Below are positions 1 to 8,961 of a stretch of DNA of 64,000 nt, in pieces. Location of the stretch: the NCBI RefSeq assembly GCF_003859805.1, contig NZ_RQZG01000008.1:141912-205911 (forward strand), read 5' to 3'. The notes beneath the pieces are model-generated. The model saw only the letters and a list, made by a program, of their open reading frames with translations. It had not been told where the DNA came from and ran no database searches. The DNA is from Arachnia propionica. Its GTDB lineage: Bacteria; Actinomycetota; Actinomycetes; Propionibacteriales; Propionibacteriaceae. Positions within the stretch are counted from its first letter, which is position 1. Every line of letters begins with the position of its first letter. The translations under genes were made by a program, and so were the position numbers.

Positions 1-128
1 GAGGGCAGGGGGGGAAACAGGTTCTCCAGCGCGATGAGCAGGGCGGCACCGAAGCCACCCAGCATCTCCATGATGCCCACGGCCCACGCTGCGATCCCCG
101 TCAGCTCGGCTCCGGTCTCCAAAAGCAC
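1..128 (-). CDS. DedA-family membrane protein, N-terminus only (runs off left edge)
   Basis: Only the first 42 residues are in the window; the rest lies off the left edge. The segment LIALENLFPPLPS is the hallmark first loop of DedA/SNARE-associated (VTT-domain) membrane proteins, which act in lipid flipping and envelope homeostasis. The proposed start is a GTG at 128-126, preceded on the minus strand by a purine-rich AAAGGAA that can serve as ribosome binding site. The frame has no stop down to base 1. It is separated from the aldolase gene upstream by about 90 bases and is probably not part of the sugar locus. Family call is good; the exact start is less certain. Confidence 0.7.
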   Translation of the reverse strand, partial: MLLETGAELTGIAAWAVGIMEMLGGFGAALLIALENLFPPLP

Positions 129-215
129 GCTCGTTCCTTTCCTTCGGCCCACCCATGATGCCCCGGGAAACCTGAGGAGAAAAACCGAAGACCCTGTGGA
201 GCGCCTGTGGAACGC

Positions 216-1092
216 TCAGCCCAGGTCGATGATGCGCTGCAGCTCGCGCAGCCGAGGGACCGCGACGGTGCGCAACTTCTCCCTGCGCTGCTGCGGGTCC
301 GACGACAGGGCGTCCTTCCACAACGAGCGTCCAGCCATGGCCCCGGCCGCCCCGTGCCGAACCGCCGTGCCGACCTGCGTGACGAAGGTCTCGTGGTCCA
401 CCCCGGCGGACAGCACCGCCCACGGCACCTCGGCCGCTGCCCTGGTCACCGCGTCACATCCCGCCGCCGACCCCGGGTAGGGCAGCTTGAGCATCTTCGC
501 CCCGCAGGCGACGGCGAAGGCCGCCGCCTGTTCGATCAACCCGGGGAAGACCGCCGCGTACTCCTCGGGGGACTCGCCGTCCAGCCGGTAGGTGAGGATC
601 TCGACGATGAGCAGCAGCCCTACCGCCTCACATCGTTCCACCAGATCCCGGACCTCCTGCGCCACCGGCGAGTCCAGACCCTGCCGGTCCGGCCGCAGGT
701 GGAACAGCATCTTCGCCGCATCCGCACCCAGCCGACGGACGTGCTCCGGTGTGGCCCCTGGCACGCAGCGGGCGTACCGCAGACCGTCGACCACGTCGTG
801 TCCTGAGGCGTCCATCCCCACGACCAGGGCGGTGGCCCGTCCCAGGTGCCCCCTCATCGATCACCCAGGGCAGGGCCACCTCCGCATCCAGCAGGATGGC
901 CGGGGCCGCGGCCCCCAGGAGACGGGCCAGATCCCCCTTCGCATCCCGCAACTGCTCCGTGGTGACGGCCCCGGCATCGCCCATCACCGCCTTCATGCTG
1001 GTGCGCTGATCGGCGGCGACGATCAACACCCCTCGTCCCGGGGTGCTGATCCGCTGCAGTGCGCGACGCTCGAGTGTGGTCAGTTGATTCAT
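216..1092 (-). pseudogene. LacD-type class I (tagatose-1,6-bisphosphate) aldolase, frameshifted
   Basis: Last gene of the minus-strand sugar locus. Two overlapping frames together make one aldolase of about 290 residues. The first (from the ATG at 1092) holds the N-terminal strand GVLIVAADQRTSMK and ends near ALPWVIDE. The second resumes at about 857 with LGRATALVVGMDASGHD and continues to the stop with AKMLKLPYPGS. This matches the LacD family, which cleaves tagatose-1,6-bisphosphate or related keto-sugar phosphates such as sulfofructose phosphate. The frames join if one base is removed from the C run at 849-853, so this is either a single-base insertion or a sequencing slip. Family assignment is firm; the substrate is inferred only from neighbours (sugar kinase, polyol dehydrogenase). 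Confidence 0.75.
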
Positions 1093-1110
1093 CCTCGATT
1101 CCTCACAGGT

Positions 1111-2430
1111 TCATGTGGTGATCAGACGACGTGCGAACGCTGCCGCTCCATTGGCGGTTCCCTGCCGGTGCGGCGAGACGGTGAGTCCCGGCAGCACCTC
1201 GGACCGGGCGCGAACGACACATCCCATGTCGGTCCAGCCGCCGGAGAGTCGGGACGCCACCGCCGGGGGCAGCTTCTCGTGGATGATCCCCAGCAGACGC
1301 CGGATCTCGTCGTTGCCGTGCTCCAGGGTGGCCAGGAAGAGCTCCTGCGGGGTCACGCCGTCGCTCACGATCCGGATGTGCAACTCACCGTCGTCGTTGC
1401 GGGCCCCGGAGATCTCCACGGCCCCGGTCGGGAGTCCGGACCCGTCCAGCTCGAGCACCGCCCGGTCAAGCCGTTCCCGGCCTGCGGCATCGGTGATCCC
1501 GATCAGCTGCAGCACCCGTCGCAGCAGGAGCCCGCTCTTGACCCCGGCGACGAGAACGCTCCGGCCCGGCAGCACATGGGGCACGCAGTTGATCAGCGCC
1601 CTCCCCAGGTGCTGCCTGGCCCGGAAGTCGAGGGGGCTCTCCAGGACCCGGAGCAGCACCTCGGCGGTGCCGAACGAGACCAACCAGGTGTCGGGCTCCA
1701 GCCCGAGACCGGCCGCAGCGACCAGATGGTCGTGACCGGCGACGGTGACCCGGGCGTCATGGAAACAAGGAGGGAGCCAGGAGCTCCGGGTCACCCCGAG
1801 CAGTTCCCCCGCCACCAGCCGCGGTGGGATGAACGCCGGGGTGAGCCCCAGCCAGGTGAGGAGTTCCGCCCACGGAGCCCCGGTTCCCTGATCGATGAGC
1901 CCGGTCCGGGCGATGAGCGACGGTTCCGCCACGAGGGGACACCCGAGTCGGGTGGCCACCCACTCCGGCAGCGAGGCCCAGGTGGTTCCGGCCGGTGAGA
2001 TGTCGTGGTCGCGCAGCCAGGCGAGCTTCGCCGCCGTGACCTGCACCCCCCACGGGAGCCCCGTGTGTCCCGCACACTCCTCGCGGAGTGTGCGGGGCAG
2101 TTCCGCCACCTGCTGCGCACCACGTGGATCGAACCATGCCATTCCCGGTGTCCGGGGCCGCCCCTTCGCCATGACGAATCCCGTCTCACCCATGCCGGCC
2201 AACGCGATGGCCGCCACGTGGGCATCGTCGGGAAGCAGCTCCGCCGCCTGGCGGAACAGCTCGGCGACGGCGTTCCCGAGGTCCTCGGGATGGAGGTCGG
2301 TCCTGCCCCGGCCCCCCGTGCGCCACGGGGTCGGGACCCGGGTCTCGGCCACGGGGTGGGCGTCCTCGTCCTCGACGACCATCTTCAGGAAGGTGCTGCC
2401 GAGATCGACACCGGCCACCAGGTGGGACAT
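1111..2430 (-). CDS. FGGY-family carbohydrate kinase
   Basis: A kinase of about 439 residues phosphorylating a sugar or polyol with ATP. The N-terminus SHLVAGVDLGSTFLKMVV is the FGGY phosphate-1 motif, and VSFGTAEVLLRV together with the late SGGWTDMGCVV segment match the ATP-binding core. The ATG at 2430 puts the GVDLGST strand at the usual distance from the N-terminus; an upstream in-frame GTG at 2448 would overlap the binding-protein gene. The kinase lies 8 bases after the binding-protein stop and 18 bases before the aldolase, so it was presumably cotranscribed. It is one of the few intact genes in this locus. Xylulose, fructose or tagatose-type ketoses are plausible substrates, but the sequence does not decide between them. 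Confidence 0.8.
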   Translation of the reverse strand: MSHLVAGVDLGSTFLKMVVEDEDAHPVAETRVPTPWRTGGRGRTDLHPEDLGNAVAELFRQAAELLPDDAHVAAIALAGMGETGFVMAKGRPRTPGMAWFDPRGAQQVAELPRTLREECAGHTGLPWGVQVTAAKLAWLRDHDISPAGTTWASLPEWVATRLGCPLVAEPSLIARTGLIDQGTGAPWAELLTWLGLTPAFIPPRLVAGELLGVTRSSWLPPCFHDARVTVAGHDHLVAAAGLGLEPDTWLVSFGTAEVLLRVLESPLDFRARQHLGRALINCVPHVLPGRSVLVAGVKSGLLLRRVLQLIGITDAAGRERLDRAVLELDGSGLPTGAVEISGARNDDGELHIRIVSDGVTPQELFLATLEHGNDEIRRLLGIIHEKLPPAVASRLSGGWTDMGCVVRARSEVLPGLTVSPHRQGTANGAAAFARRLITT

Positions 2431-2438
2431 GGCATCGC

Positions 2439-3438
2439 TCACGAACACTCGGAGGCGTACAGGGCCTGCTGGCCCTCCTCCGTCTCCAGGGTCTCCGGGG
2501 TGATGATGGTGAAGCCCGTCTGGATCTTCTTCTCGGTCGCCTCCCCCTTGATCGCGGCGAGCGCCTGCCGGACACCCTGCTGTCCGATGTCGTACGGCTG
2601 CTGGGCGATGATCGCCTGGAGCGTGCCGTCCCTGAGGGCCTCCACCTGGACCGGACCCGCGTCGAAGCCGACGACCTGGACCTGCCCCTTCACCCCGGCC
2701 TGCTCGATACCGGTCGCGGCACCTCGGCGCTGAACAGGTTCGTGGCGAACACGGCCTTGAGATCCGGGTGCTTCTGCAGTGTCGCGGTCACGATGTTCGC
2801 GGCCTCAGCGGGCTGGTTCTTCGCGTACTGCACCCCGACGTACTCGTACGTGCCGTCCTTCGCCGCGGCCTCCTCGAAGCCCTTGACCCGGTCGTCACTG
2901 GTGGAGATGCCCGGCTGGTTGTCGATCACCAGCACCTTCCCGCCTCCCGGGACGAGCTGTTGGATGGCCGTGAACGCCGCGGCCCCACCGCCGATGTTGT
3001 CGGATGCGATCTCGGAGACCGCGAACGACGGGTCCTCCACCGTGGTGTCCACCAGCACCACCTTGGAGTCCTTCGCGGCCTCCTCCAGCGGACGTTGGAG
3101 GGCGCTGACGTCGTTGGGTGCGATGAGGATGGCCGATGGTCTGGTGGCGGCCACGGAGGCCACGATGGGTTGCTGCAGCGCCGGGTCCCATTTCTGCGGA
3201 CCCTGGACCGAGACCTCGGCCCCGAGCTCGGCAGCGGTATCCCTGACCCCACACTCCATGGAGATGTAGAAGTTGTCACCGATCACCCCTGGATGAAGGT
3301 GATGGTGGGCCTTCCTCCACCGGAGCCCGTACCGTCGCCGGAGTTGCCCGCACCACTCTGGTTCCCGGTCGTGCAGGCCGCCATGCCGGTGGCCACGAGC
3401 AGCGCCGCGCTGACGAGAACGACTCTGTTCCTGCGCAT
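2439..3438 (-). pseudogene. sugar ABC transporter substrate-binding lipoprotein (RbsB/FrcB type), two frameshifts
   Basis: The gene begins with a lipoprotein signal: a basic start, a hydrophobic stretch and the lipobox-like MAACTTG, followed by a Gly/Ser linker and PTITFIQG. The conserved RbsB-type core follows: GDNFYISMECGVRDTA, SAILIAPNDVSAL, VDTTVEDPSF, DNIGGGAAAF, and late GFDAGPVQVEALRDG and AQQPYDIGQQGV. Two single-base losses break the frame, one in the CCCC run at 3286-3289 (minus strand GGGG) and one at 2722-2723. Repairing both gives one protein of about 333 residues. The family binds pentoses or hexoses at the outer face of the membrane and feeds the neighbouring ABC transporter. 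It lies one base after the permease stop. Confidence 0.8.
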
Positions 3439-3439
3439 C

Positions 3440-4646
3440 TCACTTTTCCTTTCGGTTGGTTGACAGGAGCCTTGCGAGCAGGCCCCGCTGGTCCTGACCG
3501 CGACTCGCGGCGGCGCGTCGCTGCTGGCCGAGGTAGACCGCAGCGACCAGGAAGGCGCCGACCACCACCTGCTGCCAGTACGGCTGCACGCCCAGGATGA
3601 CGAAGCCGTTGCGGAGGGTGGCAGGGATCAGCAGACCGATCACGGTGCCGAAGACGGTCCCGAAGCCGCCGAAGAGGCTGGTACCGCCGATCACCACACC
3701 TGCGATGACATCGAGATTGGTGAGGCTGTGACCGGCGATCGTGGTGGAACGGTAGAAGGCCAGGTTCAACAGTCCGGCCACCCCTGCCAGGAAACCGGCG
3801 AACATGTAGACCTTGATGAGTTGCCGATCGACGTTGATGCCGACGCGACGTCCTGCCTCCGGGTTGGAGCCGATGGCCTCGGTGTGGAGACCGAACCGGG
3901 TGTGTCGTAGCAGCACGATGCCGACGGTGACGACGACGGCGGCGATGATGACCAGCACCGGTACGCCCAGCACCCTGCCGAAACCGATGCTGCGGACCAG
4001 GACCTCCGGCATCGAATGACTGATGAGGACGACCCCGACCCCCTTGTCACGGATCCGACGGATGAGGTCGAGAACTCCCTTGGTCTGCACCACCCCGAGA
4101 GCCGCGGTCGGTTCGTCGAGGAAGATCACCTTGCTGGCCCACGCGGCGGCGCGGGCCACCGCGATGGCCTGGCGCTGTCCGCCGGACATCCCGGCGACGG
4201 GTTTCCCGAAGTCCCGGACCGTCGCGCCCAGATCCTCGAAGGCCTCGATTCCCTGCTGTCGCATGACGGAGCGCTGCATGAAACCGAGACGTCCGAGCCA
4301 GCCGCGTCGCATCACCTCCCGGCCGAGGAACATGTTCTCGACGGGATTCAGGTGATTGGCCAGGGCGAGATCCTGGAAGACGGTCTCGACACCGCGCTCC
4401 CGCGCCTGGGTCGGGTTCGCGAGGGTGATGGGGAGCCCCTCGAAGAGGAGGGTTCCCGCATCGGGCGCATCGGCACCTGCCAGGATGCGCACCAGGGTGG
4501 ACTTGCCCGCCCCGTTGTCACCGATGAGGGCGGAGACCTCCCCGGGGCGGACGTCGAAGTCGGCCCTCTGCAGGGCGGCGACGTTGCCGAACGTCCGCAC
4601 GATCCCCAGGGCCTCGTAGAACCGGTTCGGTTGCTGTACTGGTCAT
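3440..4646 (-). pseudogene. RbsA/FrcA-type sugar ABC ATPase fused in frame to the C-terminal half of its permease
   Basis: The strong ribosome site AAGGAGGATC precedes the ATG at 4646, which overlaps the lacI stop (ATGA). A one-base shift at the AA pair 4620-4621 separates this start from the main frame. The ATPase part has Walker A GDNGAGKST, signature SGGQRQAIAVARA, Walker B VIFLDEPTAALG and the H-loop LISH. Right after HSMPEVL, near 3990-4005, the protein switches to a permease (SIGFGRVLGVPVLV, then several membrane segments and GGTSLFGGFGTVFGTVIG). The ATPase tail and the first half of the permease are absent, so roughly 250 residues of two genes appear to have been deleted. Family identity is clear; the fusion is unlikely to work as a transporter. 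Confidence 0.8.
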
Positions 4647-5674
4647 GATCCTCCTTGATCCGACGTGAGGGCGGGGGACAGTTCGCCCGATCCCCGGGGG
4701 ATCAGACGACACGGGACGTGCTGGATGCCGCCGCCTCGCGGTGTCAGACCCTGCATGCGGGGCAGGAGCGCGGCCACGGCGGCCTCGCCGATGGCGGTGG
4801 CACTGTGGTCGATCACGGTGATGGCGGGGGAGAGGCTCCCGGCCAGGGGGAAGTCGCCGTAGGAGATCACGGCGATGTCGGTGCGGTGGAACTGGTGCAG
4901 CACCGGGACCACGCCCAGGGTCAGCCGTGAGTTGGTGGAGATGATCGCCGTCGGGGGCGCGGGCAGTTGCAGCAGACGGGTGAGTGCGGGTGGGACGTCG
5001 GCCGCCTGGGGCAGGTCACAGCAGATGAGGTCCTCGTCCACGACCAGGCCGTGTTCGGCCATGGCCTGCCGATATCCGTGCTGACGGAGCCGGGTGGTCT
5101 CCATCGCCGGGGTGTCACTGATGACCGCGATCCGGGAGTGGCCGTGCGCGATGAGGTGTTCGGTCGCCCGACGGCTCAGGGCCACGTCGTCGACCACGAC
5201 GGACAGGGCCGTCGGCACCTCACCGATCCGGTCGACGAAGACCAGCGGGGTGCGACGCAGTTCAGCGGAGGCCAGGGAGTCCGCGGCCAGTGGTGCGACG
5301 ATCATCCCGGCGCATCGTCGTGCGATGAACATCTGGACGGCGTCGAGCTCCCTGACCCGTTCCCGGTTGCTGGAGACGATCAGGCAGGTGTAGCCGTGTT
5401 CGGCGAGACCGCGCTCCACCGCAGCCGCCAGTTCGGCGAAGAAGACGTCCCCGATGGAATCGACCAGCACACCCACGCACCGTTCCACCCCGAGGCGCAG
5501 GGAACGGGCGGCCTCGTCCGGGGTGTAGTTCAGCTCCGTGATGGCGGCGGCCACCAGGGCGCGGGTCTCCGGTGCAACGCTGGGGTGGTCGTTGAGGACC
5601 CGGGAGGCCGTCTTGATGCTGACCCCCGCACGCTGCGCCACGTCCTTCAGCGTGACGGAACCATCGTGGGTCAT
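4643..5674 (-). CDS. LacI-family transcriptional regulator of the sugar locus
   Basis: 343 residues with the N-terminal LacI helix-turn-helix (VTLKDVAQRAGVSIKTASRVLN, residues about 7-29, including the hinge-proximal YTPDEAARSL) and a periplasmic-binding-protein-like effector domain (GVLVDSIGDVFFAEL, IVAPLAADS, ISYGDFPLAG). The gene is intact while most neighbours are broken. It sits in the middle of the minus-strand operon, overlapping the P-loop remnant upstream by 4 bases and the ABC gene downstream by 4 bases (ATGA). Members bind sugars or sugar phosphates and repress their operons at short palindromes with a central CG. Two such palindromes lie in the divergent promoter region at 7941-7997. 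Confidence 0.88.
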   Translation of the reverse strand: MTHDGSVTLKDVAQRAGVSIKTASRVLNDHPSVAPETRALVAAAITELNYTPDEAARSLRLGVERCVGVLVDSIGDVFFAELAAAVERGLAEHGYTCLIVSSNRERVRELDAVQMFIARRCAGMIVAPLAADSLASAELRRTPLVFVDRIGEVPTALSVVVDDVALSRRATEHLIAHGHSRIAVISDTPAMETTRLRQHGYRQAMAEHGLVVDEDLICCDLPQAADVPPALTRLLQLPAPPTAIISTNSRLTLGVVPVLHQFHRTDIAVISYGDFPLAGSLSPAITVIDHSATAIGEAAVAALLPRMQGLTPRGGGIQHVPCRLIPRGSGELSPALTSDQGGS

Positions 5675-5895
5675 GGTGCCTCCGTCGCCGCTGCGGGGAG
5701 TGCCGTGAACACGGTGGTGACCTGATCGGTCACCGGGAGCAGGGCGTCGACGGCGAGGTGGGGGACACGCGGTGGGCCAAGGTCCCAGGTCGGGGGACGA
5801 CCGTCGCTGCGGCGGAGGATGGCCTCATCGCGCGTGGACTTGCCGACCCCGGCGGGCCCGGAGATGACGACGGCGTGGTGCACCGGGGTGCTCAT
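5671..5895 (-). pseudogene. P-loop kinase remnant with apparent internal deletion (74 residues)
   Basis: A 74-residue frame starting with ATG at 5895, overlapping the oxidoreductase stop by 4 bases. It has a Walker A motif (VISGPAGVGKST, residues 9-20) but almost nothing of the rest of a kinase. Immediately after the P-loop it jumps to a RPPTWDLGPPRVPHLAVD segment that resembles the C-terminal end of small nucleotide-binding kinases. The normal family length is about 160-200 residues, so the middle has probably been deleted in frame. It overlaps lacI by 4 bases. It might be translated as a peptide, but a working kinase is not expected. A gluconokinase-like ancestor is a guess. Confidence 0.45.
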
Positions 5896-7269
5896 GGTGC
5901 GAGCCTCGCCACGGCACCTGCGGCACCCGACTCGGTGAGGCTGGCCAGCGCGCAGACGTAGGCCTCGCGCAGCCGCGGATGACCGCCCAGGTCGTCGAAG
6001 ACCTCGCTGAACTCGAGGAAGGTGCCCGGAGCCTGTTCGTCGCGCCCGGCCCAACGGCGCAGCTCCTCGGCCCGCCGATCGGTGAGGTCGGCGACGGTGA
6101 GGATGCGGGTGCGCCAGGCCGTCAGCACGAGGGCGGCGATCCCGACCGGGCCGTTCGTGGCGAGCTGGTCCCGGACCACGGGCATCAGGAACTTCGCGAT
6201 CCGGTCCGATGAGTCCACCACCTGTCGGGCCAGGGTGTCGGCGAGGTGTGTCCCTCGGAACCGCTCCATCAACTGGTCGCAGTAGTGCTCGAGGTCTGTC
6301 CCCGGAACCGTTCCCAGCGTCGGGACGGCCTCCTCCAACATGTAGCGGCGGATGAACCGTGAGAACCTCTCGTCACGGCAGGTCTCGTGGACCATCGTGA
6401 AACCGGCGAGCAGGCCCAGGTGGCTCATCACCTGGTGGGAGGCGTTGAGCAGACGCAGTTTCATGCGCTCGAACGGTGCGACATCGGGCACCAGCTGCGC
6501 CCCGACCCGCTCCAGCGGTGGTCGTCCGGCCGGGAAGTGGTCCTCGACCACCCAGTGGATGAACGTCTCCGCGCGCACCGGCCAGGCATCGACCAGACCC
6601 AGCCGGGCCAACAGGTCAGCGGCGAGCTCCGGGGGCACCACCGGGGTGATCCGGTCCACCATCGAGTTGGGGAAGGCGACGTGCTCGGCCACCCAGTCGG
6701 CCATCCCGGGGTCGTGGCCCCGGGCGAAGCCGGTGAGCGCCCGCCGCGCCGCCTCGCCGTTGCCCTGGATGTTGTCGCAGGACAGCACCGTGAAGGGGGG
6801 GCAGCCCTGCCTCGCGCCGTCGCCGCAGTCCTTCCAGCAGGAACCCCCAGACACTGCGTGGTGGTTGCTCCCCGGCCGTCCGGAGTGCATCGGTCAGTTC
6901 GTAGCCGCCCTCGGTGATGGTCAGTGAGACGATCCTGACCCCGGGGGAGGCCAGCAGGTCCAGGATCTGCCCGGTGTCCTCGGGGGCGTGGAGGTGGTCG
7001 AGGATGCTGCCGATGACCCGGGTGTGTTCCTGACCGTCGGGATCGACGGTGGTCAGGGAGTAGCGGCAGTCCTGGGCACGGGCACGGCGAACCGTCTCGG
7101 CATCCCCGGGCAGGAGTCCCACGCCGACGATGCCCCAGGTGAGGTCCCCGAGTGCCAGGACGTCGTCGATGAACACCGCCTGGTGGGCCCGGTGGAATCC
7201 ACCGACCCCGATGTGGACGATGCCGGGAGTCACGGCCGAGCGGTCGTAGCCGGAGACGTCGAGATCCAT
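5892..7269 (-). pseudogene. mannitol dehydrogenase family oxidoreductase, frameshifted
   Basis: A polyol or uronate dehydrogenase of the MtlK/UxaB long-chain family that uses NAD(H). The N-terminal Rossmann part begins at ATG 7269 after an AAGGAGG site and reads IVHIGVGGFHRAHQ. Further motifs are FTVLSCDNIQGNGE, the catalytic-domain VDRITPVVPPE, and KLRLLNASHQVMSHLG, which contains the conserved Lys/Asn/His set. The two halves are in different frames and join if one base is removed from the seven-G run at 6795-6801 (minus strand CCCCCCC; CCC TTC ACG is expected). Total length would be about 459 residues, normal for the family. It lies 11 bases after the sugar kinase gene. Likely substrates are mannitol, arabitol or a related polyol. 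Confidence 0.8.
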
Positions 7270-7280
7270 GGTTGCCTCCT

Positions 7281-7919
7281 TCAGGACGTGAGGTCGACGA
7301 TGAGGTCGGCGTGCTCGCGGGTCGCCTCGACGCGCTCGGCGTTCGCCCGGTCGACCCCCAGCACCCAGGCCGTGGCCCGTTCCTCGGACTCCCCACCGGA
7401 CATGCGCCGGGCGACGAGCCGTCGTACGCGCTCCTCGGCGGGCACGTCCAGGAACCACACCTCGTCCAGATGGGCACGGACCCGGTGCCACCCGTGCTCG
7501 GTCTCCAGCAGGTACAGCCCCTCGACGATCACCAGGGGAGTCGCACGGGGCACCGGGACCGCGCTGCCCACGGCGGTCTCCAGGCCGCGGTCGAAGCGGG
7601 GTGCGTAGGTGACCTCCTCGTCGGCTGCGGCCAGTCGTGCCAGCAGGGAGACGAACCCTGCGACGTCGAAGGTGTCGACGGCTCCCTTGCGGCCCCGACG
7701 GCCCAGGTCCTCCAGCACCGGGTTGTCCAGGTGGAAACCGTCCATCGGGACGATGACCGCCTGGCCGTGCAGCCGGTCGCGCAGTTGTGCGCTGAGGGTG
7801 GACTTGCCCGATCCGGGGCAGCCGACGATGCCGATCAGACGGCGTTCCCCGGGGGTGAGCAGGCGGCGGGCACGCTCTGCCAGGGAGTCGAGGTCGGCGG
7901 TTGTTCTTCGAGGGGTCAC
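7281..7919 (-). CDS. FrcK/uridine-kinase-like P-loop sugar or nucleoside kinase
   Basis: First gene of the minus-strand operon. The protein (about 212 residues from the GTG at 7919) has Walker A GIVGCPGSGKST, the phosphate-acceptor region VPMDGFHLDN, YAPRFDRGLE, and a Walker-B-like VIVEGLYLLE. These are hallmarks of the uridine kinase/phosphoribulokinase family and of YggC/FrcK-type kinases found with fructose-type ABC transporters. The start is chosen because GGAGG lies 5 bases upstream of the GTG; ATG codons at 7934 and 7970 are in frame but lack a ribosome site. Together with the FrcA-like ATPase it suggests a ketose-uptake and phosphorylation locus. The true substrate is not visible from sequence. 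Confidence 0.78.
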   Translation of the reverse strand: MTPRRTTADLDSLAERARRLLTPGERRLIGIVGCPGSGKSTLSAQLRDRLHGQAVIVPMDGFHLDNPVLEDLGRRGRKGAVDTFDVAGFVSLLARLAAADEEVTYAPRFDRGLETAVGSAVPVPRATPLVIVEGLYLLETEHGWHRVRAHLDEVWFLDVPAEERVRRLVARRMSGGESEERATAWVLGVDRANAERVEATREHADLIVDLTS

Positions 7920-7940
7920 GGCTACCTCCACCATGTGGTC

Positions 7941-7958
7941 GAACGCATCGTTGCATTC
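7941..7958. promoter_or_regulatory. candidate LacI-family operator, imperfect palindrome
   Basis: GAACGCATCGTTGCATTC has a central CG, and 6 of the 8 arm positions are symmetric. It lies just upstream of the sugar kinase start in the gap between the two divergent transcripts. Form and position fit a LacI-type operator bound by the regulator encoded at 4643-5674. Confidence 0.5.
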
Positions 7959-7983
7959 ACATGGAGACACCGTAGAATCGTCA

Positions 7984-7997
7984 TGACATCGTTGTCA
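7984..7997. promoter_or_regulatory. candidate LacI-family operator, near-perfect palindrome
   Basis: TGACATCGTTGTCA matches the general LacI-family operator pattern TGnnAnCGnTnnCA exactly. It sits between the divergent kinase and short-chain dehydrogenase genes, 43 bases (centre to centre) from the palindrome at 7941-7958. Such paired sites would let one repressor control both transcripts. Confidence 0.6.
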
Positions 7998-8075
7998 AGG
8001 GGTCTGCGCGATCTCGGCAACACCCAACCCACGTCGTCAGGGGCGGTGAGGCCCGCGGCGGGAAGGAGAGCAGGC

Positions 8076-8807
8076 ATGGACATCAGGTTCGACGGCAGGC
8101 CGGTGCTGGTCACGGGTGCCACGGGTGGGATCGGCGCGGAGATCGTCCGGCAGCTGGTCGCCGCGGAGGCCGAGGTGATCGCGGCGGGGCGGAACCGGGA
8201 ACAGCTCGATGTGATCCGGGCCGAGACCGGGTGCCGGAGCGTGGCCTTCGACCTCACCTCACAGGAGGAGGTCGAGGCGGCGGTGGGTGACCTGGAGCTG
8301 TGGGGAGTGGTGAACTGCGGTGGTTTCGGCGGCGAGATCGCCACCCCCATGGACACCGACATCGAGGTCTTCGACAAGGTGATGGCCGTCAATGCCCGGG
8401 GGACGCTGCTCGTGACGAAGTACGCCTCGAGGTCCATGATCCGGGCGGGGGTGGGTGGGTCGATCGTCAACGTCTCCAGTCAGGCGTCACTGGTGGCGCT
8501 GCCGAACCACGTCTCGTACGGCTCGTCGAAGGCCGCCGTGGACAACATCACCCGCGTCAGTGCCCTGGAGCTGGGCAGGTACGGCATCCGGGTCAACAGT
8601 GTCCACCCCACCGTCGTGATGACCGAGATGTCGGCCTTCTACTGGGGACGTCCTGAGATCGGGGACCCGTTCCTGGCGCAAATGCCGCTCGGGCGGTGGG
8701 CCACCCAGGCGGAGGTGGCGGCACCGGTGCTGTTCCTGCTGAGCGATCAGGCCTCGATGATCATGGGTGCACACCTGCCGATCGACGGTGGCTACACCTG
8801 CTGCTGA
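8076..8807 (+). CDS. short-chain dehydrogenase/reductase (xylulose/carbonyl reductase-like)
   Basis: 243 residues; start ATG at 8076 after GGAAGGAG. The NADP-binding motif is TGATGGIG (residues about 12-19), with an NCGG segment at the NAG position. The catalytic set is Ser in VNVSSQASL, then YGSSK (Tyr-x-x-x-Lys), and the C-terminus ends in the typical PIDGGYTCC. Overall it resembles L-xylulose reductase/DCXR-like enzymes that interconvert ketoses and polyols. It is transcribed divergently from the degenerate sugar locus, with two LacI-type palindromes between, so it is probably part of the same regulon. It is intact. Confidence 0.85.
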   Translation: MDIRFDGRPVLVTGATGGIGAEIVRQLVAAEAEVIAAGRNREQLDVIRAETGCRSVAFDLTSQEEVEAAVGDLELWGVVNCGGFGGEIATPMDTDIEVFDKVMAVNARGTLLVTKYASRSMIRAGVGGSIVNVSSQASLVALPNHVSYGSSKAAVDNITRVSALELGRYGIRVNSVHPTVVMTEMSAFYWGRPEIGDPFLAQMPLGRWATQAEVAAPVLFLLSDQASMIMGAHLPIDGGYTCC

Positions 8808-8821
8808 GCACCGCCTCGCGG

Positions 8822-8894
8822 TCGGGACGACAGGACTCGAACCTGCGGTCTCCTGCTCCCAAAGCAGGCGCGCTAGCCACTACGCTACGTCCCG
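8822..8894 (-). tRNA. tRNA-Pro (anticodon TGG)
   Basis: On the minus strand the cloverleaf starts CGGGACGTAGCG and closes with TCGTCCCG plus discriminator A. The anticodon stem-loop CTGC-TTTGGGA-GCAG gives anticodon TGG, and the T-arm GGTTCGAGTCC is canonical. CCA is not encoded. It lies 14 bases beyond the short-chain dehydrogenase stop, on the opposite strand, at the edge of the accessory sugar locus. Confidence 0.95.
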
Positions 8895-8961
8895 GTGCCC
8901 TCATCGGGCTCATAGAGTCTAGAACACCTCAGGGGTGATCCACCAACGCACCCGCCCCGGG

